Notes under the pieces: model-generated | The model's input: only the letters and a program-made list of their open reading frames with translations | Databases searched by the model: none | Told to the model about the DNA's origin: nothing | Made by a program: the position numbers and the translations under genes | In this document: one piece after another, positions 50,365 to 57,870 of the stretch | Layout of the letters: the number at the start of each line of letters is the position of its first letter | Numbering within the stretch: the stretch's first letter is position 1 | NCBI RefSeq assembly: GCF_014645795.1 | Contig: NZ_BMMK01000018.1 | Span: forward strand, 1 to 64,000 | DNA: 64,000 nt | DNA from: Longimycelium tulufanense | GTDB taxonomy: Bacteria; Actinomycetota; Actinomycetes; Mycobacteriales; Pseudonocardiaceae | Reading direction: 5' to 3'

Positions 50365-53022
50365 TCAGCCGCCGGCGAGCAGCTCCAGTCGCCGGAACTG
50401 CGTCCGCAGGTCGACCTCGTCGTTGCCGGCGTTGACCACGGTGAGATGGAAATGCTTCTCGACACGGCCGAGCTCGACACCCATGCGCCGGGCCGTCTCG
50501 GCCAACAGCGCCCGTGACCGCGGTGAGCCGTTGATCGGGATGAACGCCTCATCCCCACTCGCCCGGTCGCCGATCACCCGCAAGCTCCTCGGCGGCACGA
50601 TCCGCGCGAAGTCCGCCGACATCGGACGTAGGCCGCCGTGGGAGTAGTGCTCGAGGATCCCGCCGGCCGCCATGGTGAACTGTCTGGTGCCGCGGCCGGC
50701 GCCGACACCGGGGCCGAACCCGTGACCGATACCCCTGGTGAACGTGTCGATGAGGATGGTTGCGGTGCGCTGCCGCGCGGTGTGGTTGATGGCCTCCTCG
50801 GCCTCATCCGTGAGGGCGGTGACCTCAACCCGGCCATCGGGCAGCGTGCGCACGGTCAGGCCGACCTGGTTGAGGTTCGCCATCGCCTCGGCGATCTCGG
50901 CCCGGGTGGTCACGAGCTTCTGGTCCGGTACTGCCAGCACCCGCAGGCGCAGCTCGGCGGCCGCGATCAGGGATTCGAGCATGCCGGGCTGGGTGACCGA
51001 GGTGGCGATGTCGGTGGGAATCTTCAGGTACTCGTCCGCCAATTCCTTGGCCTGGGTCTCGTTGAAGCCCATCTGCTGCATCTCGGTGAGGAACTGGGCC
51101 CGGCGAGCCGCCAGTGCCTCGGCGACCGCGGCCGTGGCTTTCTCCTGGGACTTGGTTTGCTGCAGCGTCGTGGTGCCCACGGTCACCGCGAGGGCACGAT
51201 ATGCCTCGCCCTGCTCGCTGAGGTTGCTGTGCAGTTCCCGGCCGGCCTGGTTGGCGAGGTTGATCGTGCCGTTGGCGTTGAACAGCACGCCCTGCCAGTC
51301 GGCGGTCTCCTTCTTCAGGCTGGCGATGGACTCCCCGATCTGGTCGAGCCCCTCCTCAAACGCTGCTTGGGCGTCCTTCAGGTCGAGCTGGACACCGAAC
51401 AACCGTCGCCACGCGGTGTTCAAAGCGTCGACCTTGTCGGCAGTCGACGCGGTCTCCTTCTTGAGGGTCGTCATCGCCTTGGCGAACTCTTCGGCGCCCG
51501 GTGTGCTCTCGATCAGCGAGCGTCCGGCTCCTCCGACGGCGTCCCCGAACGCCTTCTGGTTGCTGATGGCGTCGCGGGTGTCGCCGTTGAGGGCGTTGAT
51601 CTTGTCGAGGAGGTCTTGGGCGGCCTTGCCGGTCTCGTTGAGTCCCGCGGGGACGGGAATACCCTCCTTGGCACCCTTGCTGAAGGTGCGGTTGGCCTCG
51701 ACCAGGTCCTCGAGCTTGGTCTTGACCTGATCGAACGCGTTGCCCTGGTCCAGGGCCGCGTCCAGGATGACGTCGGCAGTCAGCCCGAACTGCTCTCCCG
51801 CCTCGATTGCCTTGAGCGTGGCCTCTTCCTGGGCAAGCGTCCGGCGGACTGCGTCGGTGATGGCGCCACCGGACTCACGCAGCGCCGAGGCGAGATTGCG
51901 GACGATACCGGCATGCTCGGCAGCCTCGGCTGCGGCCTGTTCCTGCCGTTTGCCGAGCAGGATCAGGCCGGCGGACACGGCGGTGAGCGCGATCCCGAGG
52001 GGTCCGCCGAGCGCGCCGGTGACCAGGCCGACCTTCTGGGCCAGGCCGCCGGCGTTGGTGACGGCCTTGGTGGTGCGGTCGGACAGCGTCTGGACCGAGC
52101 TGGACACGGTGTCGACGACTCGGGCGGCGGCGCCGAGGGTGCGCCAGGCGGCCGCCACCGTCAGGATCACGCCGGCCATGGGGCCGAGGACGTCGGCGAG
52201 CGGTTCGAGAACGCTCAGCATGCCGGACAGGATCTGCAGGGCGATCCCGATCGAAGAGGAGAAGGCGGGCATTGCGCCGGAGGCGAGGTCGGCGATCAGG
52301 GTCAACAGTCGGGTGAGCACGTCGCTGACCTCGTCGCCGTGCTCGGCCCACAGTGCGGTGAGTTCGACGAGCAGGCTGGCCACCGGGGTGAGCGCGCCCT
52401 CGATGAGCTCGCCGAGGTGTTCCAGGCCGGTGCCGGCGTCGTCGGCGCCGCGGGTGAGCTCGGTGAAGAAGTCGGAGACACCGCGGCCGGTGCGGGCCAT
52501 CACGGTGGACAGTCCCTGGAACACGGGGCCGGCCGCGGTCACGGCGTCGACCAGTCCGGGCATCGCGCCGCGGGCCAGGCCGGTGACGCCTTCGGTGAGC
52601 TCGGCGATCTGGGGTCCGGCGGCGGCGAACGCCTGCTGGAACTGGGGACGGAGCTCGCGGTAGGCGGTTCCGATTTCCTCGGCGGCGCCGACCAGGAATG
52701 GCGCGAGCGGGGCCGCATCCTGCATGACGCCGGTCTTGATCTCCTGGCCCAGTGCGGAGAACGACTCCTGGACGTCCTCGTTGGCCGCTGCCGCGGCCGC
52801 GCCGATGCCGAGGAACAGCAGCGGCACACCGCCGAGGGCGGCGCCCAGGGCCACGGGGGCGGCGGCCGCGGCCGCGGTCAGCCCGGCCAGGCTCTTGGCC
52901 GATCCCACCGCGATGCCGTCGAGTTTCTTACCGAGCTCGTCGGCGGACCGGCCGACCTTGCGGAACGTCGACGACGCCCGGTCGACGCCGAGAATGGTGA
53001 AGATCAGATCCTTGATGGCCAC
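50365..53022 (-). CDS. Tape measure protein
   Basis: 885 residues, GTG start. Alternates charged helices with long Ala/Gly/Val/Leu stretches (for example 40-80, 240-300, 330-370), as tape measure proteins do. N-terminal MAIKDLIFTILGVDRASSTFRKVGRSADELGKKLD in part resembles the family start. Length sets tail length, so a tail of roughly 130 nm would be expected at the usual 1.5 angstrom per residue, an estimate from family behaviour. Preceded by the frameshifted chaperone genes. Confidence 0.92.
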   Translation of the reverse strand: MAIKDLIFTILGVDRASSTFRKVGRSADELGKKLDGIAVGSAKSLAGLTAAAAAAPVALGAALGGVPLLFLGIGAAAAAANEDVQESFSALGQEIKTGVMQDAAPLAPFLVGAAEEIGTAYRELRPQFQQAFAAAGPQIAELTEGVTGLARGAMPGLVDAVTAAGPVFQGLSTVMARTGRGVSDFFTELTRGADDAGTGLEHLGELIEGALTPVASLLVELTALWAEHGDEVSDVLTRLLTLIADLASGAMPAFSSSIGIALQILSGMLSVLEPLADVLGPMAGVILTVAAAWRTLGAAARVVDTVSSSVQTLSDRTTKAVTNAGGLAQKVGLVTGALGGPLGIALTAVSAGLILLGKRQEQAAAEAAEHAGIVRNLASALRESGGAITDAVRRTLAQEEATLKAIEAGEQFGLTADVILDAALDQGNAFDQVKTKLEDLVEANRTFSKGAKEGIPVPAGLNETGKAAQDLLDKINALNGDTRDAISNQKAFGDAVGGAGRSLIESTPGAEEFAKAMTTLKKETASTADKVDALNTAWRRLFGVQLDLKDAQAAFEEGLDQIGESIASLKKETADWQGVLFNANGTINLANQAGRELHSNLSEQGEAYRALAVTVGTTTLQQTKSQEKATAAVAEALAARRAQFLTEMQQMGFNETQAKELADEYLKIPTDIATSVTQPGMLESLIAAAELRLRVLAVPDQKLVTTRAEIAEAMANLNQVGLTVRTLPDGRVEVTALTDEAEEAINHTARQRTATILIDTFTRGIGHGFGPGVGAGRGTRQFTMAAGGILEHYSHGGLRPMSADFARIVPPRSLRVIGDRASGDEAFIPINGSPRSRALLAETARRMGVELGRVEKHFHLTVVNAGNDEVDLRTQFRRLELLAGG

Positions 53023-53041
53023 CGTGGCTCACCACCCTTCG

Positions 53042-53517
53042 TCACTGCTGGTCGGGTGGGGGTCGTAGGGCCTCAGCGGCGCGGCGGAAACGCTGCCAGT
53101 CGGCCCAGGTGAGTCGGCCGATCTCCCAGGGCCGGATGCCGAACAGGTGTGCGAACAGCGGTTTGTGGGCGTCTACTTCTTCTTCGAATGGGGATGTGCC
53201 GCGGCGGTGGAGGCGCCCGCGGCCCCGGTAGGGCCCGGCGGCGGCTCGCTCGCGTCGTTCTCGTCGGACTCGGCGTCGACGTCCTCCACAGCGAAGTCGA
53301 CGAGTTTGAAGTTCAGGTCCTTGTAGGCGATATCCTCGCCGGCCCGCCGCCGGGCCAGCCAGAAAAAGACTTTCGTCGCTTCACCCTCGCCCATCTTGGC
53401 GGCCAAGTTCAGATCGTTCCACAGCCGGCCGACGGCCTTTTCCGCGGCGATGATCTCGTCGATGGAGACATCACCGTCCCAGGGCCAGGTGCGCTCACCG
53501 AGCCGAAATTGGATCAT
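53042..53517 (-). CDS. Tail assembly chaperone, long frameshift product (G-T type)
   Basis: The first chaperone frame must slip -1 at G GGC CCT (53236-53230) to reach this product: 96 residues of the short form plus 62 residues from the -1 frame, 158 in total. The extension reads through FEEEVDAHKPLFAHLFG then IRPWEIGRLTWADWQRFRRA and ends QQ at 53042. It is open across the whole overlap and encodes a PWEI..LTWADW motif characteristic of the second (T) chaperone domain. The long form should bind the tape measure protein, as gpGT does in lambda. Confidence 0.78.
53173..53517 (-). CDS. Tail assembly chaperone, short form (G type)
   Basis: 114 residues, ATG start overlapping the end of the previous gene region. 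N-terminus MIQFRLGERTWPWDGDVSIDEI, helical core AAEKAVGRLWNDLNLAAKMGEG, then an acidic and low-complexity tail that ends HSKKK. Position between tail-tube and tape-measure genes, and the frameshift to a second frame, identify it. It does not form part of the mature virion in known systems. Confidence 0.87.
   Translation of the reverse strand: MIQFRLGERTWPWDGDVSIDEIIAAEKAVGRLWNDLNLAAKMGEGEATKVFFWLARRRAGEDIAYKDLNFKLVDFAVEDVDAESDENDASEPPPGPTGAAGASTAAAHPHSKKK
53230..53236 (-). promoter_or_regulatory. Programmed -1 ribosomal frameshift site
   Basis: Slippery heptamer G GGC CCT in the chaperone frame (reads XXXYYYZ). It lies at codons 95-96 of the short form. After -1 slippage GGG and CCC re-pair, and the new frame stays open for 62 codons. 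The fit to the canonical pattern is exact. The usage rate is unknown. Confidence 0.75.
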
Positions 53518-53518
53518 G

Positions 53519-54082
53519 TCAACTCCCCAGCCGGTCCAAGGTGTCCAGCACGACAGTGAAGGCCTTGCCGCGGATGATCGGGCCGTGCTTTTGCATGGCG
53601 CGGTCGAACCAGCCGGGCGGGGTGACCGTCTGGGTCACCCATCGATCGCCGCCGAACACCGGGTGCCTCCACCGGCCCTTGTTCATGTGCCGCGGGAGGC
53701 GCTCCTGGTCCTCGGGCATGAGCTTGCGCCGCGACCGGACCCGTACGGCGGAGGAGCGACCACTGGTGGAGGTCTGGATTTTGACGGTGCGGGCGACGCT
53801 GTCTCGCAGTCCCCGCTGGGCGAATGCGCGCTGCTTGGCGCGTTCGGTGACCTTCTTCTTGCGTGCGAGAGCAGCCTGGGCGCGGGCGAACCGGCCGCCG
53901 CCGCGCTGTGCCTTCGAGGAGGTGGCCTTGACGTTGGACTGCGCCTCGTTCACTGCCGGGCCGGCGGCCTTGCGCATCGCACGGGTCATGTCCCGTCGCA
54001 GCTGGCCGTTGCCCGCCTGTTTCAGCTCGCGGCCCAGTCGCGTGAACGCGTCGGTGCCGACAACCTTGACCCCAGCCGCCAT
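53519..54082 (-). CDS. HK97 gp10-like / head-tail joining or tail completion protein
   Basis: 187 residues, ATG. Very basic: RRDMTRAMRKAAGPAVNEAQSNVKA at about 30-55 and many Arg/Lys after. The KAAGPAVNEAQ segment and helical N-terminus resemble gp10-family proteins, which connect head and tail or terminate the tail. It lies between the tail tube and the chaperone genes. Confidence 0.68.
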   Translation of the reverse strand: MAAGVKVVGTDAFTRLGRELKQAGNGQLRRDMTRAMRKAAGPAVNEAQSNVKATSSKAQRGGGRFARAQAALARKKKVTERAKQRAFAQRGLRDSVARTVKIQTSTSGRSSAVRVRSRRKLMPEDQERLPRHMNKGRWRHPVFGGDRWVTQTVTPPGWFDRAMQKHGPIIRGKAFTVVLDTLDRLGS

Positions 54083-54097
54083 CGCACACCCTTTCCA

Positions 54098-55069
54098 CTA
54101 CGGAGTGGTATCCGTGGTCTGGTACTCGATTTTGATACTGGTCGTACCGTCGTCGATCACCTTGTACGGCAACGGTTGCATGATGATGTCGGGGCCCGTG
54201 ACGTTGGGGGTTTCCCCATCGAATCGAACGTTCGCGGTGATCTTGGTTTCGAACTTGAAGGCGTCCTCGATGGTGGCGCCTTGGAACAGCAACACCAGCG
54301 AGGCCTCGGTGCCGTTGACGAACCGGTTGTACTCGGTGAGGCCGTTAAACTCTGCCTCAAGGTTGCCGGTGATGTTCCGGAACGCGACTTCTAGCGGTTC
54401 ATCACGCAGCTGGGATCCGAGGTTGTATCGGCCCTCGGCCAGGCCGTTGTTGCCTTCCACCGATGCCGAGCGCACATCCACGTTGGATCCGGCGATCGTG
54501 AGGCTTCCCTCGACGAACGTCATCATCGACATGTCGCTGGTGTAGGACGCGGTTTCCAGTGCAGTGGTGGTGTCCTCGTCCTCACCGAGAATGGTCGGGG
54601 TGAAGGTGGCGATCTCGCCGGCCGCGCACGACAGCGTCCAACTGGCGACCTTGCAGCCGTGATACGTGTGTGCCCTGACCGTGCCGCCGATGTCGGGGCG
54701 TCCTACCTGGATGGTCAGGCCGGTGGGAATGTCACCGGGTGTGAATGTGTGCAGGTAGACGGTCGGGGAATTGGTCGCGTCCGGTTGACTCGTCGCCACG
54801 GTGCCCAATGCGTGCTTGAACCACAAACCCATGGACTTGTTCAGCAGGTCCATGGTGATGTCGCCGGTCACGGTCTTCCGCGATGCGGCCCACCGAGCGC
54901 TTGGAAGGATCCGACGGCCGGGGCGAAGTGCCGGGGATTCCATGCGTTCGATCCCGAGCTTCAGCGACTCGTTACGGATCTCGTAGAACCGGGTGACCGT
55001 GACCGGGGTGCCATAGGTGGTCTCTTCGGCAATGCCGAGCTGGGCATCGAGGCCGGAGGGAATCGCCAC
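54098..55069 (-). CDS. Major tail tube protein
   Basis: 323 residues, GTG start with GGAGG nine bases upstream. Starts MAIPSGLDAQLGIAEETTYGTPV, the typical actinophage tail tube N-terminus, and is beta-rich with RKTVTGDITMDLLN and TYHGCKVASWTLSCAAGE. C-terminal segment DDGTTSIKIEYQTTD. Hexameric rings stack to form the tail tube. Neighbouring genes fit. Confidence 0.87.
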   Translation of the reverse strand: MAIPSGLDAQLGIAEETTYGTPVTVTRFYEIRNESLKLGIERMESPALRPGRRILPSARWAASRKTVTGDITMDLLNKSMGLWFKHALGTVATSQPDATNSPTVYLHTFTPGDIPTGLTIQVGRPDIGGTVRAHTYHGCKVASWTLSCAAGEIATFTPTILGEDEDTTTALETASYTSDMSMMTFVEGSLTIAGSNVDVRSASVEGNNGLAEGRYNLGSQLRDEPLEVAFRNITGNLEAEFNGLTEYNRFVNGTEASLVLLFQGATIEDAFKFETKITANVRFDGETPNVTGPDIIMQPLPYKVIDDGTTSIKIEYQTTDTTP

Positions 55070-55070
55070 C

Positions 55071-55259
55071 TCAGCCCACCTCCTTCTCGCTCTTCACGCG
55101 GGTGGGCTTGGACTGAGGGGCTTCGCGCCAGCACTTCTGGTGCAGCAGGGCGGCGCCAATGGCGTCGGGAACCTCGACTGGTTCGCCGTAGCGGGCGATC
55201 AGGCCGAGGATGGGAATCTCGACTCCGGGCCGGGCGGGGCCGTCGTAGACGACGCGCAC
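55071..55259 (-). CDS. Small phage protein (head-tail region)
   Basis: 62 residues, GTG with GGAG upstream. Contains LIARYGEPVEVPDAIGAALLHQKCW and a basic C-terminus. A short protein with this pattern is common just before the tail tube gene in actinophages. Its role is unknown. Confidence 0.65.
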   Translation of the reverse strand: MRVVYDGPARPGVEIPILGLIARYGEPVEVPDAIGAALLHQKCWREAPQSKPTRVKSEKEVG

Positions 55260-55329
55260 AGCGGGTCTCCTTCGTGGACAGCACAGAGCCCCGGATCTGG
55301 TCAGATCCGGGGAGGATGCGAGTGAGGGA

Positions 55330-55788
55330 CTAGGGCTCCAGTCGGGCGCGGATGCGCACCGTTACGTCGAATCGGGACCCGTGGTTGCTGCCGCCGAGCT
55401 GCCCACCGGTGTGGGTCCAGCCGACCATCTCCGCGGCGTAGATGTCAGTGATCGTGCGCGGGGTCTCGGCGAGCTCCTGCTGCAGCTCGGCCAGCAGCGC
55501 GACCGCCCGCAGATCGGCGGTCTCCTGGTCCTCGCCCTGTTGCTTGAGGACCTGGACGACCACCGGCACGCTGACGGTTTCATCCACTTTCTTGGTGCCG
55601 GACTTCATGATCGGGATCTCGGCGTCGGTCTCGGCGATCTCGCCGAACCAGATGTCCTCACCCGTGATCCCGGTCTCCGGGAAGGCGTAGTGCACTGTGA
55701 CCCCGGATAGACCGGCACGGGCCTCCAGCTGCGTCTTCAGCTCCTGCTTGAACGACACCAGGGTGGTTCCGGTCGCCACCTCAGCCAC
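55330..55788 (-). CDS. Putative tail terminator / neck protein
   Basis: 152 residues. The order connector, neck protein, tail tube and the beta-alpha pattern (VVQVLKQQGEDQETADLRAVALLAELQQELAET in blocks, then SRFDVTVRIRARL) fit the tail terminator family that caps the tail before head joining. Assigned mostly from position. Confidence 0.6.
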   Translation of the reverse strand: MAEVATGTTLVSFKQELKTQLEARAGLSGVTVHYAFPETGITGEDIWFGEIAETDAEIPIMKSGTKKVDETVSVPVVVQVLKQQGEDQETADLRAVALLAELQQELAETPRTITDIYAAEMVGWTHTGGQLGGSNHGSRFDVTVRIRARLEP

Positions 55789-55794
55789 CCCCTC

Positions 55795-56421
55795 CTACAG
55801 CGGCAACGGGTCCTGCAGTTCCCCGTTGAGCAACTCCCGCACCGCACGGGGCACGGAGAACGTCGGGAAGATCAACTGAGGGACATCGAACTCGCCCACG
55901 TTGCCGGTGGAGTCCTGTTGGGATCGCCACAGGTTGATCACCATCAGGGCGGCGGCCCGCTTGTATCGCTCGTCGACGCTGGCGGTGTCCGCGAATCGGC
56001 CGGCCACGTAGGTGATCTCGACGTTGTTCCGTCCTGGTGGGAAGAACGCGTCGGCGTTGTCGCTGCGCCGCCGCAGGATGTTGGACAACAGGGTGCGGTC
56101 GGCGCTGTAGCGGTCGGTCAGAAAGCCGTCGGTTGGCTTGGTGGAGTTGGTTTCCTCGGTCAGCGTGGTGGCGGTGGTGTTGTCGTACTCGGTCACGCTG
56201 GTGATCGAGGTGATCGGATGGTGCTCGAGGAAAATCAGGTGTCCGCCGCCGTCCTGGTTTTCGGCGGTGATGGTGCGCTGGACGACCGGGCCGACGAGCT
56301 CGTCCAGCCGTAGCGAGACGCCCGTGATCCAGGCCGGCAACTCCTCGTCGTGCGCGGTCGTGTTGGCCAGGTTCAATGCATCCTTGGCCTCAGCGAGGGT
56401 GAGCACGTCCAGGGTGGCCAC
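55795..56421 (-). CDS. Head-tail connector (gp6-like) protein
   Basis: 208 residues, GTG. Starts with the gp6-like pattern LTLAEAKDALNLANTTAHDEELPAWITGVSLRLDELVGPVV in blocks and has YVAGRFADTASVDERYKRAAALMVINLWRSQ. It would ring the portal below the capsid. Typical of HK97-type siphophages between capsid and tail genes. Confidence 0.82.
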   Translation of the reverse strand: MATLDVLTLAEAKDALNLANTTAHDEELPAWITGVSLRLDELVGPVVQRTITAENQDGGGHLIFLEHHPITSITSVTEYDNTTATTLTEETNSTKPTDGFLTDRYSADRTLLSNILRRRSDNADAFFPPGRNNVEITYVAGRFADTASVDERYKRAAALMVINLWRSQQDSTGNVGEFDVPQLIFPTFSVPRAVRELLNGELQDPLPL

Positions 56422-56436
56422 AGCTCACCCCCTTCC

Positions 56437-56760
56437 TCAGCCCAGCCAGATCGAGCCCTCGGTTTCGCCGGCGGTGCGATCGACGAACACGCCCGTGGCG
56501 CACTGAATCCCCTCGCCCAGCCACACCGTGTCGTGGCTGTCGGCGGCGAGTTCGATGACCGCCACGATCATCCCGGTGTCGTCCGTGCCGTCGCGGATGA
56601 TCACGGTGGCGGCCAGGGCGAGCGTCGCGCTCTCCCGGATCGACCAGCCCCGCAGGATCGTGTAACCGGTGTGGACGGTGACGTCTCCGGTACCGGTGGC
56701 CAGCTCATGGGGTGCTGCAGCCAACGGGTGCCCCTTTCCGAGGCTCCGGTGAGCCGACAC
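56437..56760 (-). CDS. Tandemly duplicated phage protein, copy B
   Basis: 107 residues from GTG 56760 (GGAGG four bases upstream). A TTG at 56724 with GGGG upstream would give the shorter 95-residue form equal in length to copy A. The core HELATGTGDVTV, GYTILRGWSIRES, VIIRDGTDD, DTVWLGEGIQC and GVFVDRTAGETEGSIWLG is beta-rich. Nearly identical in pattern to the upstream gene. May be a capsid decoration or head-fibre protein. Not recognised by name. Confidence 0.72.
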   Translation of the reverse strand: MSAHRSLGKGHPLAAAPHELATGTGDVTVHTGYTILRGWSIRESATLALAATVIIRDGTDDTGMIVAVIELAADSHDTVWLGEGIQCATGVFVDRTAGETEGSIWLG

Positions 56761-56784
56761 GGTGCCTCCGGTCCGCCCGCCTCG

Positions 56785-57072
56785 TCAGCCCAACCAGATC
56801 GAGCCCTCGGTCTCGCCGGCGGTGCGATCGACGAACACGCCATCGCTGCACTGGATGCCGTCGCCCAGCCACACCGTGTCGTGCGTGTTGGCGGCCAGTT
56901 CGATGGTCGCCACGATGGGGTCGGTGGCGGCGGTGCCGTCGCGGATGATCACGGTCGCTGCCGCCGCGGTGCCGGCGCTCTCCCGGATCGACCAGCCCCG
57001 CAGGATCGTGTAACCGGTGAACACGGTGACATCGCCGGTACCGGTGGCGAGCTCGTGATGTGCTGCCGGCAT
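56785..57072 (-). CDS. Tandemly duplicated phage protein, copy A
   Basis: 95 residues from ATG 57072 (MPAAHHELATGTGDVTVF). Shares most of its residues and long DNA stretches with copy B next door, clearly a recent tandem duplication. The GYTILRGWSIRES, RDGTAATDPIVATIELAANTH and DRTAGETEGSIWLG segments suggest a small beta barrel or sandwich. Located between capsid-proximal genes and connectors, so a head-surface role is plausible. Confidence 0.75.
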   Translation of the reverse strand: MPAAHHELATGTGDVTVFTGYTILRGWSIRESAGTAAAATVIIRDGTAATDPIVATIELAANTHDTVWLGDGIQCSDGVFVDRTAGETEGSIWLG

Positions 57073-57076
57073 GGCC

Positions 57077-57340
57077 TCACCACCTGCCCCGGTTGGTGCC
57101 GCCGCGGTGCTGGCGGTCCCGGCCGGCCGGCTTGGCTCGCACCGGCTCGTCCGGTTCCGGTTCGACCTCCGGTGCCGGCGGGGGTGACGGTGCCACCGGG
57201 GCCAGGGTGTCCGGCGAGTCACGGTTGACCCACTCCGCCTCCTCAGCCTCCAAGTCGACCTCGGTGTCGGGCTGCCAGGGCCCGTAGCGGCGGCCGTTGT
57301 GCTCGGCCCGGTAGGCGTGCTGGACGGTGTAGCGGGGCAT
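57077..57340 (-). CDS. Phage hypothetical protein with proline-rich tail
   Basis: 87 residues from ATG 57340. Starts MPRYTVQHAYRAEHNGRRYGPW with a short beta segment, then DLEAEEAEWVNRDSPD and a proline/glutamate-rich tail ending in basic residues (RDRQHRGGTNRGRW). Small proteins of this kind often link capsid and connector genes. Function unknown. Confidence 0.63.
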   Translation of the reverse strand: MPRYTVQHAYRAEHNGRRYGPWQPDTEVDLEAEEAEWVNRDSPDTLAPVAPSPPPAPEVEPEPDEPVRAKPAGRDRQHRGGTNRGRW

Positions 57341-57342
57341 GA

Positions 57343-57807
57343 CTAGATCCCCTCCAGTGCCAGGATCACCCACACCGTGACCGCCAGGTCCGAGCTGGTG
57401 CCATCCCAGCTGGAGTTGGTGGTGATCTCCGCACCGATCTTGTCGTCCTTGGCGAACGGGATCGTGCCGCGCAACACGGTCGCGGACTTGGCGGTCTCGG
57501 TGGTGATGGCCAGCGCCAGATCGGTCTTCTCGGTGCCGCCGATCGTGGGCCCGATGTCGAGCTGGCCGGCCGTGGCCGCGGCCGTCAGATGCGCCGAGAT
57601 CGCGATAATTTCGCCCTCAAAAGGCATCACGTAGGCGTCGTTCGCCGGGTAGTCGAACGTGGCGTCCGACGTTCCCGCCGAGAACACCATGTTCATGATC
57701 TCGAGCTGCACATCGGTTTGCGATGCGGCGACCTGGTCCTGGGTGAACAGCAGCGGCACCATCTGCCCCTTGCTGATCATCCGCTCGATTTGCGTGGGGC
57801 GGGACAC
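57343..57807 (-). CDS. Putative virion protein next to major capsid
   Basis: 154 residues, GTG with GGAGGAG upstream. Beta-rich with NMVFSAGTSDATFDYPANDAY and VMPFEGEIIAISAHLTAAAT, IPFAKDDKIGAEITTNSSWDG. Located directly after the capsid gene, a typical spot for a decoration or head-stabilising protein. Not recognised. Confidence 0.65.
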   Translation of the reverse strand: MSRPTQIERMISKGQMVPLLFTQDQVAASQTDVQLEIMNMVFSAGTSDATFDYPANDAYVMPFEGEIIAISAHLTAAATAGQLDIGPTIGGTEKTDLALAITTETAKSATVLRGTIPFAKDDKIGAEITTNSSWDGTSSDLAVTVWVILALEGI

Positions 57808-57870
57808 GATGTCTCCTCCAAGCAGTGCCGGCCGGGCGAAGCATCACCCGGCCGGCGTCTGATCAGCAAT

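Noticed and set aside
50638-53112. 824-codon plus-strand open frame opposite the tape measure gene
   Set aside because: Glycine-rich antisense translation without domains, opposite a well-supported phage gene in a minus-strand-only module.
53172-53300. Alternative slippery sites (CCCC near 53203, AAG run near 53195) and a +1 frameshift
   Set aside because: Re-pairing at the AAG codons or at CCC would be poor for a -1 shift, and the +1 frame gives no recognisable chaperone sequence. G GGC CCT fits exactly.
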